From assembly GCA_014898415.1 (NCBI GenBank), contig RCTD01000003.1, forward strand, positions 186,001-250,000: a stretch of 64,000 nt of DNA, given 5' to 3'. Below the pieces are notes generated by a model. That model ran no database searches. It saw only the letters and a list, made by a program, of their open reading frames with translations, and was not told where the DNA came from. Positions 14,904 to 25,755 of the stretch are shown piece by piece; position 1 is the first letter of the stretch; every line of letters begins with the position of its first letter. Source of the DNA: Stromatinia cepivora (lineage: Eukaryota; Ascomycota; Leotiomycetes; Helotiales; Sclerotiniaceae). The translations under genes and the position numbers were made by a program.

Positions 14904-16182
14904 TTTTGGAGGTTGGTGTTATTTGAGTGGTTGTTGGTTGGTTGGTTGGTTGGTGTGGCGTGGTTCGGGATGATGGGTAAGGGATTCGAAAAGCAAGATT
15001 AATTTGATTCAATGGTCAAAAGGAAATTGCAAGCCAGTGCAATGAGATTTTGGTATTGCTATTGAAAGTAAAATGGGGTTCTGATTTTTGCAAGTGCTGC
15101 TTCGAGGTTGTTATGTATTTATACATTCTTACGGTAACACGCCGTTGTCAAAATCGGTAATCCACGTGTTAAACTTTGCGAGCTTGGGTTTTGCCCATGC
15201 GGACTTGTTTCGCGTCGCATGAATATGGATCACCGTTTGTGTTTGGACCTCTCTGCGCTTATGGACCCCATATCCAGGCGGAGAGTAGACTGAGTTCAGG
15301 CATTGCGGTCAGATCCTCGGGTTGAGTACCGGCGTCAGGTGATTGGTGTAGATATTGAGTTTGGTTTTAAGCATGGTGTTTCGGTGGGTTGCTTGAATTC
15401 TTGGAGTTTTGTGACATTCTGGGATGGGAATTTTTGGTCTGGGTTTGAGAGATCCATGGGGTTGGATGGGTTTTCACTTTGATGGTAATGGGGTGTTCTT
15501 TTTATTCTTTCTTGGCAATGAGAGTGTGGTCTTTTCTCGTTTTTGTTTATGTCGGTGTTGAAAGTTCAATACAATCCTGTTATAAGTGATATTAAGGTCA
15601 TTACATAAATCAAAGACTGGTTGTTCAATATCAGGTATCTCTACGTTCAAGTACGAGTGTCCCTGGAATAATTCTGTAGCCCTGGGGACACTTAGACAAA
15701 TTTTCAGTTTATTGCAAGTGATCTAAAGATACCAGTAGATAAAAAGAAAACGACTCTTTTCTATTGCGAGCTTATTGAATCACTTGGATTATGCTAGGGA
15801 TATTTTTGAGCTATTTGAAATGTAGTGATTCTCAATCTGGATTGTGGCGAGATCATATACGCTGAAATGTGTGTGTTGAATTGCGAACGCATATAATTTC
15901 ATTGTTCTGTTAAACGTAGTTTTATTTTCAGAAAACCTTTGGGCTATTTGAAGATACTAGACAAAGAACCTACATCTTCGTTCCTATTCACAACTCAAAG
16001 AGATGTCGAGTAGCAAGGTCTGTAGAGTTCTTTGTCCATTCGTCTTTCATATCCCATTACATTACTGGCGATCCTCATTACGTGAAGTTATAATTCCATT
16101 CTTCGAAATGAACCACTCCTCACTCCCTATTGATGCGGAATACTCTACTACTTGATCCATTAAATTTCGTGAAATACAGTCA
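14904..16182. other. Intergenic: divergent promoter region of HsbA and GH71 genes
   Basis: About 1.3 kb without a supportable gene. A short (GGTT)n run lies at about 14931-14955, 30 bp upstream of the HsbA start. Otherwise I see ordinary non-coding sequence. Confidence 0.6.
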
Positions 16183-17997
16183 ATGAACCTCACCATGCAG
16201 ACAAATAACTTCTTTCTCAACACCATTCCATGGCTTCTTACCCTACTAAGCTCCATTCAACTCATTACTGCTGATACTTTGGCCGGAAAGCCAGGCAATC
16301 AAAAGTCCCCCAGTCGCTATGTCTTCGCCCATTTCATGGTAATCAATTGCTCCTTACAGATGCCAAAAACCCACTAACACCCTCAGGTCGGCATAGTAAG
16401 CAACCGTGCCAGCTCCACCGACTATGACACTGATATGCGACTCGCCCGCCGCGCCGGTATCGATGCCTTCGCTCTCAACATTGGTACCGACACTTTCACA
16501 GACACACAACTCGACTACGCTTATGCATCCGCCGCCACAAACCATATGAAAGTATTCTTATCCTTCGATTTCAATTCCTGGAACCCGAGTGATTCCTCTT
16601 CGGTCGGCGCAAAAATCGCAAAATATGCTAATCATTCTGCACAATTAACTGTCGATGAGAAAGTCTTCGTATCCACCTTTATAGGCGATGCTCTTAGCGT
16701 CGCAGATGTTCGAGCAAAAGCAGGGGTTCCCATATTCTTTGCACCGAATTTTAGCCCCGGGTCGTCTAATTTTCAGGAATTAGATGCCGCGTTTAATTGG
16801 ATGGGATGGCCTAATAATGGTGCTAATAAAGCACCTTCTTCGTCGGCAAACTTCACAGTTCGTGATGGTGATGTGGCTTATATGAATGCGTTGGCAGGAA
16901 AAGATTATGTAGCGCCTGCTAGTCCTTGGTTCTTTACACATTATGGTCCTGAGGTGCCTTATAGTAAGAATTGGGTCTTTCCGGCTGAAGGGCAGTGGGT
17001 TCAGAGGTGGCAGGATTTATTGGAGTTGGGGGCTAGATTTGTGGAGATTGTTAGTTGGAATGATTATGGTGAGTTTTCACATGTATGATTGAAGTGAAAA
17101 AGATGCTGATCTGAAATAGGTGAAAGCCATTATGTAGGTCCACTATCTTCACCACATACTGATGACGGAAACTCGAAATGGACAAATGACATGTAAGATT
17201 GCTTTTACTACTCCGTTCGTCTCATATCAAAGTCTATAACTAACACAACCAGGCCCCACGGAGCATGGCTCACACTCGCCACCCCCTTTATCCGCGCCTT
17301 CCACGCGGGCGCCAGCTCCCCCGCCAAATACATAAACCGCGACCTCATAATCTACTGGTACCGACCCAATCCACTCTCCCTCAACTGCGACGCAACCGAC
17401 ACAACCATGCTCGACGCATCCAATTCATCCGGCGAATATTTCCACGGTAAACCCAATGGGTGGGAGACCGAAACCGATACCATCTTCGTAACAGCTCTTC
17501 TTAAATCTCCCGGAAACGTAACCGTCGTTTCTGGAAACGGCGCTTTTCAATTCAATGCCGTGCAAGGTGTAAATGCATTTACGGTACCGATGGGAGTTGG
17601 AAGTCAAATTTTTGGGCTCTGGAGAGGTGGGAAAGTGGTATTGCAGGAAACGAGCCCTAGGAACGTAACGGAGATTTGTGCGTGTGGAAATTATAATTTC
17701 AATGCGTATGTTGGGAGAGTTCCTTCATCGAGAGCAAAAGATCAGTTGCCGCCTTCTGGTACAGCTTTGTTGACGAGCGGGATTAGGGTTCCGCCGGATC
17801 AGTGTGTGGCTGTTACTGGGAGTGCGGGAGAAGTCGGTGATGATGATGGAAGTACGAGTTTTTCGGAAAGTACAAGTGAGAGTTTTACTAGTAGTGAGAG
17901 TAGGAGCCAAAGTAGTACCAATCAGAAGAGATCTTGGGGGTTGCCGAATCGTTGGGAATGGATTAGGGGATGGAGGGATTACGTGGATTTGGGTTAG
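16183..17997 (+). CDS. GH71 alpha-1,3-glucanase (mutanase), secreted
   Basis: Hydrolyses alpha-1,3-glucan of fungal walls. Four exons (16183-16338, 16387-17068, 17120-17192, 17253-17997) join in phase to about 551 residues. An N-terminal signal peptide is visible (hydrophobic FFLNTIPWLLTLLSSIQLI). GH71 landmarks are YVFAHFMVGIVSN at the exon 1/2 junction, DMRLARRAGIDAFALNIG, FFTHYGPE, and SWNDYGESHYVGP spanning intron 2. The C-terminus is Ser-rich (residues about 495-530), resembling a linker, with no carbohydrate-binding module after it. The two alternative ATGs at 16183 and 16195 both retain the signal. Likely role is wall remodelling or attack on other fungi. Confidence 0.92.
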
Positions 17998-18192
17998 ATG
18001 ATGGATTTTTCAGGCGGTTGGACAGTTGAAAATTTTATCTCATTTCTTTTCGTGTTTATATTTTGATTATATTTCAGCATTCTTGAAGGCTAGGTATTCC
18101 TATTACTGTTGCATAAAATTAAATTTCCATGGGAAAAGCTCAAGTGCTCTTAGTTCACTGCATTCTAGTACACCTACAAGACAAGAATAGAC

Positions 18193-18624
18193 TGCGCAGA
18201 AATAACCCGCAATCCATGGGTACTCATGAATAATCCGCCCTATAAATTATCCATTAGAATTATTACCTATTTTGTAAATTATCTATTGAGATTTTAAAAT
18301 AATTTATTTTGTATAAATTATTTACGAATTATCTATCAATCTATAGGTAAATGAATTATCTATAGATTAATAGATAATTTGTATAATTTATAAAGATTAA
18401 TATCAAAATTAATATAAAAATCATAAAAAATTTAAATAAATATTTAAAATTATTTATCAATCTGTAAATTATTGTAGATGATTATTTATAGGTTGATAGA
18501 TATCTGTGAAGAATAAATAATCTATAAATACTTATTCAGATTCTTCAATTATTTATTCTATCAATAGATTATCTATAGATTATCCTCCAGAATGATTATC
18601 CGCCCTGCGGGTACCCGTTGCGCA
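18193..18624. mobile_element. hAT-like MITE, 432 bp, AT-rich core
   Basis: Both ends carry inverted TGCGCA followed by a degenerate ACCCGCA-type repeat (about 20 bp). The flanking 8-mers GAATAGAC (18185-18192) and GCCTAGAC (18625-18632) match at 6 of 8 positions, fitting an aged 8-bp hAT target duplication. The core is almost pure A+T, built of repeats around TTATCTAT and ATAGATAA. There is no coding capacity. It lies between the GH71 and GST genes. Confidence 0.6.
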
Positions 18625-18956
18625 GCCTAGACCGACCGTCACGAGAATAATTTCACTTTTCCAACATCAATCTCGCTGAACAGCTAGCAACTCCAGTGTG
18701 ATGGGTAATTACACCATCACATTTGATTGACTTGGTGAAGAGAAGACTATACTTTCTGACTTAAACATCAAATACCATGAAGGGATTCATACGAAGTGCA
18801 TATATTTGAAAGTGTGTTTATATTCAGCCAAAACGGGCTATCACAGAATATGGTTTTCATTTCTTAGTGATTATTTGTCTAAACATCTATGGTCCAGAGT
18901 GGCCATCGAGCTTAAAAGCCCAGCCAACACCACTCCCACCCTTCCATCAATAAAAT

Positions 18957-19784
18957 CTACTTCTTAGGAGGAGCCGATAACTCTTTCCTCTTCTCCAGCT
19001 CCTTCTTAACACTCTCCCTCTCCTCCAACCGAGCCAACCATGCCGCAAAATTTGGTGAATCCTCTTTCAATCCCTTCAACAAACCTGGAGTCGACCCCTC
19101 TAATGCCGCTACAGTCCAATACCAAGGCACAAATGCCAGATCAGCGAATGTGAGTTTGCCTACGAGATATTCTGTGCCTGTCAAAGTGGTATCGAGAACT
19201 TTTGTTACGCGTTTGATTTCGTTTACGTAGCGGTCCTTGGCGCTGGGAATCTTTTCGAGGTGGAAGTAGGAGAACCACTACATGGTGGAGGGGGAGTGAG
19301 TCAGTGAGATGTTATGACGAGGTGAGTGATCATGAATGAATAAGGTTATGGGAGAAGATACGGACGAGAGCTTGACCGAAGTAAGGACCTTGTCCTGATG
19401 CTTGAAAGAAAAGCCATTGGTCTAGATATTGTTCCTCGGGGAAAGTGGAGATCGATAGTTTGCCTTCTTTGTCGTAGGTTTTGATGAGGTATTTAATGAT
19501 TGCGCCAGATTCCCACAAAGTAATCTTGGTGTTAGGATCCTCAATCGCTGGGACTCTATGGTCATTTTGTTAGCAACCCCCATCGGAGGAGATTTGAACC
19601 ATTGTGCATTGGTAGATTTATCATACCGGCCTTTTGGATTGATAGCTAAGTACTTCGGCTCTTTGACTGTGGTATTATCTTTGAACTCGAGCTCGTAAGG
19701 AATGTTAAGTTCATCGCATACGATGCTGATCTTCCAGGAGTTTGGCCCCTGGGCGTGAGAGTAAATCTTAATTGGAAGGGTCAT
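18957..19784 (-). CDS. Glutathione S-transferase, Ure2p-like
   Basis: Cytosolic GST that conjugates glutathione to electrophiles or acts as a peroxidase. Exons 19627-19784, 19366-19555 and 18957-19277 join in phase to 222 residues, the usual size. The N-terminal thioredoxin-like domain has IKIYSHAQGPNSWKISIVCDEL, then the cis-Pro glutathione site RVPAIEDP followed by LWESGAIIKYL. The C-terminal helical domain has GPYFGQALWFSYFH and LVGKLTFADLAFVPWYW (the conserved N-capping Asp motif). It is transcribed in the same direction as the P450 about 0.5 kb away; both may serve detoxification, though nothing shows shared control. Confidence 0.92.
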
Positions 19785-20267
19785 TTTGCTTTGGATTGTT
19801 CTTGAAAGGAAAAAGGAGGTTCAGAGTGTGTTTATGAAGCTAAGAGAGAAAGTGTACTTCAAATTAAGATGAAGTTTGAATCAACGGTTAAGCCATGCCA
19901 TGCCGATGGTTTATATAAGAGTGCTTTCCGCGGCTTTTTCAATTCGGGGTGCCGCCCATTGCACAATACAAACATTTGGAATAGCTTCACTAAAGTCTCC
20001 CTTTTCATTCAAAATGCGAGAGTTAGTTTCTTACATACAGTGGTCAGATTGATGTAGATATGTGCCTTGGCACCAATTGATTCGAATATCACTTCATAAA
20101 CTATGATAGAAACTCTCATTCCGTTTGTGAGAAGCTCCACTCTAGTAGGTCACATGTACCAACCAACAACAAATCCCCGGGTGATCTCAACCTCTACTGA
20201 TATTCAGTGTTGGAATTTTGATGCATGATAAATGGGACGAATCATCGTAGATAAGGGACGAAACTAC
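19785..20267. other. Intergenic between GST and P450
   Basis: This is the 5' flank of the GST gene and 3' flank of the P450. No gene or repeat recognised. Confidence 0.6.
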
Positions 20268-21868
20268 TCATCGTGCCGGACGCAACTCAACCTGGCAGCC
20301 ATTGCCATTCTTCACTACCAATTCCACGTCTTCAGTCCATGGCCTATCATCACGACTCTCTATCCACTCAAATTGAAGTGCCATCCTGGCAATAATGTAT
20401 GAAGCCTCCCCTACCGCTTTATGTCGACCAGCGCAGCTGCGCGGACCGTGACTGAATGGCATAAATTCCCAATTATTTGGAGAGATATAATTCCATCGGT
20501 CGGGATTGAATATCTCGGTATCCTCACCAAATACAGATTTGTCTCGATGAAGTTTGTAGAAGTTTGTGCTAACCCTTGTGCCAGTTGGAATAAATATTGG
20601 TGCTATACCATCAGGCCCTCCGCCAGTTGGAAGCTTTGTATCGGTGAGAGCTACACGGCCGTTTGCATGAAACAGCGGATATATGCGCATAGCTATAATT
20701 TTTAGTTTTTCAGTAACTAAGAGCTCGAAAGATACTGAGTAAAGCGAGCTTACATTCTTTAATACTATTATGAAGAAGTTTCAGGTTCTTCAAATCTGCT
20801 GCACCCCAACCCTGCACTAGTCCAAGACCCGCAACTTCCTCTCGAAGGCGCGCCCATACTTCGGGATGCCGAGACAACAGGAACATAGTATTGCTTAAAA
20901 CTATCCCCGTCGTATCCTGAGTGACCAACATACCTTGAATGATTTGCGAGCGAATCTCGCCCTGGCTCTTTCCGCGCAATACTAAGTTCTCAAGAAGACT
21001 TAAAGCAGAATCCTCTAACTTTGAGACATTTGACTTTTCCAGTACCTTGGTAACATGATGATCTACAAATGAATGCACTATCTTGCACGATTCTCTCCAT
21101 TTCTTACTTAGTAGAGAGATGCCGCGTCCAAACTTCCCAAATGCTAATCGTATGCCCATCCACCCCTGTGCAGTATTGAATGCGTCCTCAAAAGTACGCA
21201 TATCCACTGGCGAATTTCCTGAGTATAATATTCCAAGACCCTTGCCGAACAAGAATTGAAGTGATAGATCTAGGAACTGTAGTTTATCAATGTATATCCA
21301 GTTTTGACTCTAGGTCGAAACCCACCAGTGCGTTGAAAATCGGGGCCAAATCCACAGTCTCTCCCTTCGATGGCAAGTCTTGTATGTACTGTTCGTAAGC
21401 CTTACCGAGAATATTCAGATTAACTGTATTGGCCTCGGTCAAAGTTGAAGCAAATAAAGCTCGATGACTTCGCCACTCTTCGCCATCCCTAGTAACGAAA
21501 CCTCTCCCACAAAAAGGTTCCATAGCATCAGCTCTGCCTGTACCCCATTTTTTCCAATTTGTTCCATAAATGGCTTTCAGATTTTCTGGATGCACAGTAT
21601 AAATGGTGGTTCGCCCAAAACGCAAAGCCTGAAATGTCTTGCCGTAGATATCATGTTGCTTCGCATGAGTCTCTAAAATCTTGTGCTGCTTGCGTATCTT
21701 AAGAGATTCCCTAAATAGATCCAAGCCGAAGAAGGGGTCAACGGAGGGTAACTTTGGAGGTGGTTGGCATTCCACAGGTATTTTTTCTCTCTGTCTCCAT
21801 CTTGTATAACGCTGGTAAGAGACAATAACTGAAAATAACAGTAGGACATCAATGAAAAAGGATGGCAT
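20268..21868 (-). CDS. Cytochrome P450, CYP52-like
   Basis: ER-anchored heme monooxygenase. Exons 21326-21868, 20754-21276 and 20268-20692 join in phase to 496 residues. Visible parts are an N-terminal membrane anchor (FFIDVLLLFSVIVSY); GRTTIYTVHPENLKAIYG and GRGFVTRDGEEWRSHRALF typical of the CYP52 clan; an I-helix LVTQDTTGIVLS, where the usual Ala-Gly before the acidic residue is Val-Thr; the K-helix ExxR (IKESMRIYP across an intron); and the heme loop FSHGPRSCAGRHKAVGEASY with the Cys ligand. CYP52 relatives hydroxylate alkanes and fatty acids, but the substrate here is open. It neighbours a secreted peptide gene and two UstYa genes, so a role in a small biosynthetic locus is possible. Confidence 0.92.
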
Positions 21869-22285
21869 AACTGATAGTGTTTGCTACGCATGTGGTTTGA
21901 GAATTTATAGCTCGTGGCATCCAGGCGCAGGGGGCATTTGCTTTGCTTGTGTGACTGAAGATTTATAGTGATGTGGAAAGGGGTGGCTCCGATTGGATAT
22001 TGTATTCACTGCGACGGAAGGGTTAATGCGGAATAACATCCGAGAAGTGATTGAGTTTTATTGTTTCAAAACTACATGAGCAAAATCTCTTGGCCGCCAA
22101 ATGCCGAAGCTCAATGTTGCATGAAGTTTCAATCTCGCGTTCTCATTCATCACAATGCCATCAAATCAAAATAATTGTAACAATACACCCTTTACAAGCC
22201 ATCACTTCCCATTCTGCATCTCAAAGCTTAGTTCCACAGAGCCGGACTCCCATGTGAATCCATATCTGACTCAATCTATCCACTT
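21869..22285. other. Intergenic between P450 and small peptide gene
   Basis: About 0.4 kb holding the P450 promoter. Nothing else recognised. Confidence 0.6.
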
Positions 22286-22585
22286 CTAATTACTGTCCGA
22301 TCCATCGTAGGCTGCAACAAGGAGCCCATTTTCATCAACGCCGTTGTCAGGCCATCTGACATATTCATCGCCATCTACCATGAGTTTAGCACAAGTATGA
22401 TTCATAGTTGAAAGGTTCTTTCACGAACCCGTGGCTCGAACAATGGATGAGTCTTTCAAGATCGATGTTAGCAGGGTAAAATGTCAGTTGTGTGATCTAT
22501 GTATCTTACCAATATCGCCTAGGGGAGCAGCAATGGCGATAAGTCCAAGACTTAGAACTACGAGTTGGTAGAAAGTAGCGCGCAT
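22286..22585 (-). CDS. Small secreted peptide, 54 residues
   Basis: Found by reading the minus strand. Exon 1 (22510-22585) starts MRATFYQLVVLSLGLIAIAA, a clear signal peptide, and ends at a consensus donor GTAAGA. Exon 2 (22286-22374) joins in phase and encodes an acidic tail containing DGDEYVRWPDNG and LLVAAYDGSDSN before TAG. The 135-nt intron is somewhat long. The mature part (about 32 residues) is Asp-rich, has Tyr and Trp, and has no Cys and no dibasic Kex2 sites. I do not recognise a family. It sits between a P450 and two UstYa genes, which makes it a candidate peptide substrate, but it could equally be an unrelated secreted peptide or a chance frame. Confidence 0.5.
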
Positions 22586-23353
22586 TTTGCTTTAGGTTTC
22601 TTCGATTAAGTCGAGTCTGATATGTGTTGGGCGGGATGCAGATAGGTGGGTGGGTCTAGTCAATCATTTTGTAGTTCGGCAGCCCTAGGATCATCTTTAT
22701 CTCCATGTTCAAATCAGTTCCTCGGATAATTCCCAGAATATTGGATGACAACAAGGAGCAGAAAGCTTCGCCTTCTACATGCATAAGTGCCGAGTACTAT
22801 CTATGATGTTCTGCCCTACGAGGTTGTTTGTGCATATTGGTTCATTTCCAGCTGGTTTCATCTCCTTTCCTCCTTGAAAAAAGCCTTATCGGTTTCCCCC
22901 TCATCTTTATCTCAACTTTGGTCGTACAAGTGTCGGATATTTATCGTTTCCGCAGGTATTTTCTACGGTTTCGCATTTAACCGGTGACCAAAATCAGGTA
23001 CGGTATCGATTTTATTGGATACCAATGTCCCTTTTCAGCTGCTTGCGTGTAATTTCTCGGTTAGACGAGGATCTTCCGATGTCAATGTTCCCCTTATCGT
23101 TCGCGGGGATGTCATAGGTGTTGAATTCTCGATAATCCTTGGCTAAGCGGGCAAAGCACTGAAGCCTACTACTACCCAGACAATCATACGATGTACTACA
23201 TGTAACAGCCGTGATACTACGGTGAAGGGCAATTTTATCTGATTATGCTGAGCTGGAGTCGCCGATATGTGATGTACTTGGCTCAAATTAAATATGTGCA
23301 CAGTCACTCATGTCAAATTTAGCAAACAAACCATATTCCATGATCACAGCACA
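22586..23353. other. Intergenic: divergent region between peptide gene and UstYa gene 1
   Basis: This 770-bp stretch separates two divergently transcribed genes and should hold both promoters. No gene recognised. Confidence 0.55.
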
Positions 23354-24238
23354 ATGTCATCAGAATACAAATCATTTTTATCCGACGAAGAAAGATCAGA
23401 AAATGAAGGTTCTCGGAATAGACCAGATAATCCGAATGTAAATTGGCGGCTCTTTTTCTTACATCTTTCACTTATCTCAATATATACTATCATTTTTATA
23501 TTCGCCATTCACCGAACAGCTTCCAAAACATCGACTTCATTCCATCGTATGCTCCCTCACTTTCCTATGGCAGCCAAGCGCTAACTTACCTTCTACTTAG
23601 CTATATCAGGCTTGAAGATTCAGTATGTTCCAATTGCTCCTCCTGACCTTCCGTCATCACCTTACGCTGGACCACCAAGTGACTCTGTAGACCAAGCATG
23701 GCATGATCTATTGAAAGATATGAACATACGGGTCACAGCCGAGGAACTAGAAAAGAGCAATCAAAAGTCCATATCTCTGCCAGAAGGTGGTGGATATATG
23801 GCTTGGATTGGAGCTCATCATCAGTTGCATTGCATTGCAAGTCTTGCCTCAATTATGATTTAGAATGAATAAGCAACTAACGAGTCGGCAGAAAATGCTT
23901 CGACGCTGGAACTATCGAGATCATTACTATCCCAACATTACAGACCCAACAATACAACATTGGGATGTCCATGCAGGTAATCATTTATGCCGAACTTCAT
24001 TTGAATGGCGATATTGACTTATTCATTAGATCACTGTTTCGATGTTCTACGCAGTGCCGTGATGTGTCAAGGCGATACAACACTCACAACTTTCGGATGG
24101 GACAAATTATCAAAGCCACAACCGCACGTTAAAGCAACAGAGCATCGGTGCGTGGATTGGCATGCACTAATGGATTCTCTCGCAGATCGTGTTGTGGGCG
24201 AAGAAGAAATGTCTGCGCTTGTCAATCCGAGATTATAA
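23354..24238 (+). CDS. UstYa-family protein (DUF3328), copy 1
   Basis: UstYa-like proteins are membrane-anchored, probably copper-dependent oxidases that catalyse oxidative cyclisation in ustiloxin-type RiPPs and act in other fungal peptide pathways. Exons 23354-23546, 23601-23836, 23892-23976 and 24030-24238 join in phase to 240 residues. It has one N-terminal transmembrane helix (WRLFFLHLSLISIYTIIFIF). The two hallmark motifs are present: HHQLHCI at the end of exon 2 and HCFDVLRSAVMCQGD in exon 4. Intron 2 uses a GC donor (GCAAGT). The in-frame ATG at 23294 is a weaker start than 23354, which gives the typical short acidic N-terminus. It converges with copy 2. Confidence 0.88.
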
Positions 24239-24836
24239 GAAAGTGCACGATCGGGACAGAGCTCCGTTGCATTGTTATATACGGCAGTGTTAATGAAAAA
24301 TTAATCCCTTTTAACGCTTTCTGTGCGACATTTATTAATGATTGAGAGGATCTTGATACGGGTCCTTCAATGTCTATCGCGCGGCATGTTATCAACGGTG
24401 GATTTTCTATAGTGTCCGGAGCTTATAGTAACACGAATCAACCATGTAACTATATACAGTTCCATCGCCCAAATTCTAGCATACAGTGGGGTACAATGGA
24501 GTCATAATCTCTCAACTCATTCTCTTCTGCATATGTTCGCAAGCCGCTGGAGTTTTGAGACTGGCTTTCAACGCTTGTCTTACCCACTTACTTAGCAATG
24601 CAACTATCATTAAAATTTCTCCCTAATGCTACTCTCCTGTCTAGTTATCGTACAAGTCTCAGCTATTCACACTTTTCTCTCAAAATCCTTCCACACATCA
24701 ACCTCCATAACAATTCACCCCACACGATCTCCTCCTATCTCTAACTCTCATCCCTCACGGTCCAACCTTTGTCTCTTTCCAACCCAATCCTGCAATTCTC
24801 CCCAATTCGTACACACGTGCTCATTACCCCAGCCCG
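24239..24836. other. Intergenic between convergent UstYa genes
   Basis: A 600-bp region between two stops. A Ser/Pro-rich open frame at 24626-24847 looks like chance pyrimidine-rich sequence. Confidence 0.5.
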
Positions 24837-25755
24837 TTATACCCTAAATCTTCTCGTCAGCAAGATTTCTTCCCTTGTTATCCATCTCCTTTCCCCCAAT
24901 CGTTGAACCACGAGAATATTCACATCAACCCCAAAATTTTGGATGTGCTTTAGGGCTAAGATGGGCAGACGTACCTTCAACTCGGGATCAACTTTCTCAA
25001 TAGTACTATCCCCACAACACATCAAACTCTGCCTCAAAAAATCAAGACAATGCCTCATATGACTTCTTCGTAGATGAGGCTCTAGCTCTTCTTCACGAAG
25101 TAATGTTCCTGTAGTCGCGGCGTCGTTGTCGAGGTAATATATGTGGCGTATTGAATCCTATTTCACCATCAACTTTCCGTTGTTGAAACTCCACAAAGTT
25201 ATGCAAAGAATGAGGAATTTTCAAGGCTGGACAACTATGAGAACAGAATTAGGAGAGGGAAAGGCATCTTCCTACCAAACAATGCAACTGATGCAGAACA
25301 CTCAAAGTAGCTCTTTCTCCTTCTACATAAGGATGATTGAAGAATCCCCCATTACCTTTCCCTAGAAATAGTCCATCCCAAGCAGTATCTGTGGCTTTAG
25401 ATGGCGGGTATGAGAAACTGCGATTGTAGGAGAAGGTATATAGTTCTGTAGTAACTATAAGTAGGCTATCAGCTTTGCACCACTCTTCAGAAAATGAAGA
25501 GGAGGGAAACTCACACTGAGGTCCTGCAGGGGTGAGAACGATAGATTGTGTGTTTAAGAGACTTGCGAAGGCAAAACCTAGGGCACCGGATACGAAACAC
25601 GCCGTGAGAATGAGTAGAATATTCCATTTTGACTTTCTATCATACTTAACACTCACGTGTTGTTTCGCTTCTTCGTCAGGACCGGCTGTGAGGGGTGTGT
25701 AAAGAGGGACTCTGGTCATCAGTGGAAACCACATGGTGCCAAGAAGTTTGAACAT
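24837..25755 (-). CDS. UstYa-family protein (DUF3328), copy 2
   Basis: Exons 25276-25755 and 24837-25157 join in phase to 266 residues. An N-terminal transmembrane helix (WNILLILTACFVSGALGFAF) follows a cytosolic tail. Exon 1 ends at HQLHCL and exon 2 opens with DSIRHIYYL, exactly the usual context of the first HxxHC motif. The second motif is RHCLDFLRQSLMCCGD. The intron falls right after the first motif, as in copy 1, so the two genes probably share ancestry. The last 40 residues fit the family poorly (no clear GFGxxHxC), so a 3' intron may be missed. Two different UstYa genes side by side are typical of ustiloxin-like loci (UstYa/UstYb). Confidence 0.85.

Noticed and set aside
24626..24847. 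Ser/Pro-rich frame between the UstYa genes
   Set aside because: Explained by pyrimidine-rich sequence between convergent genes; no conserved feature or dibasic repeats that would suggest a precursor.
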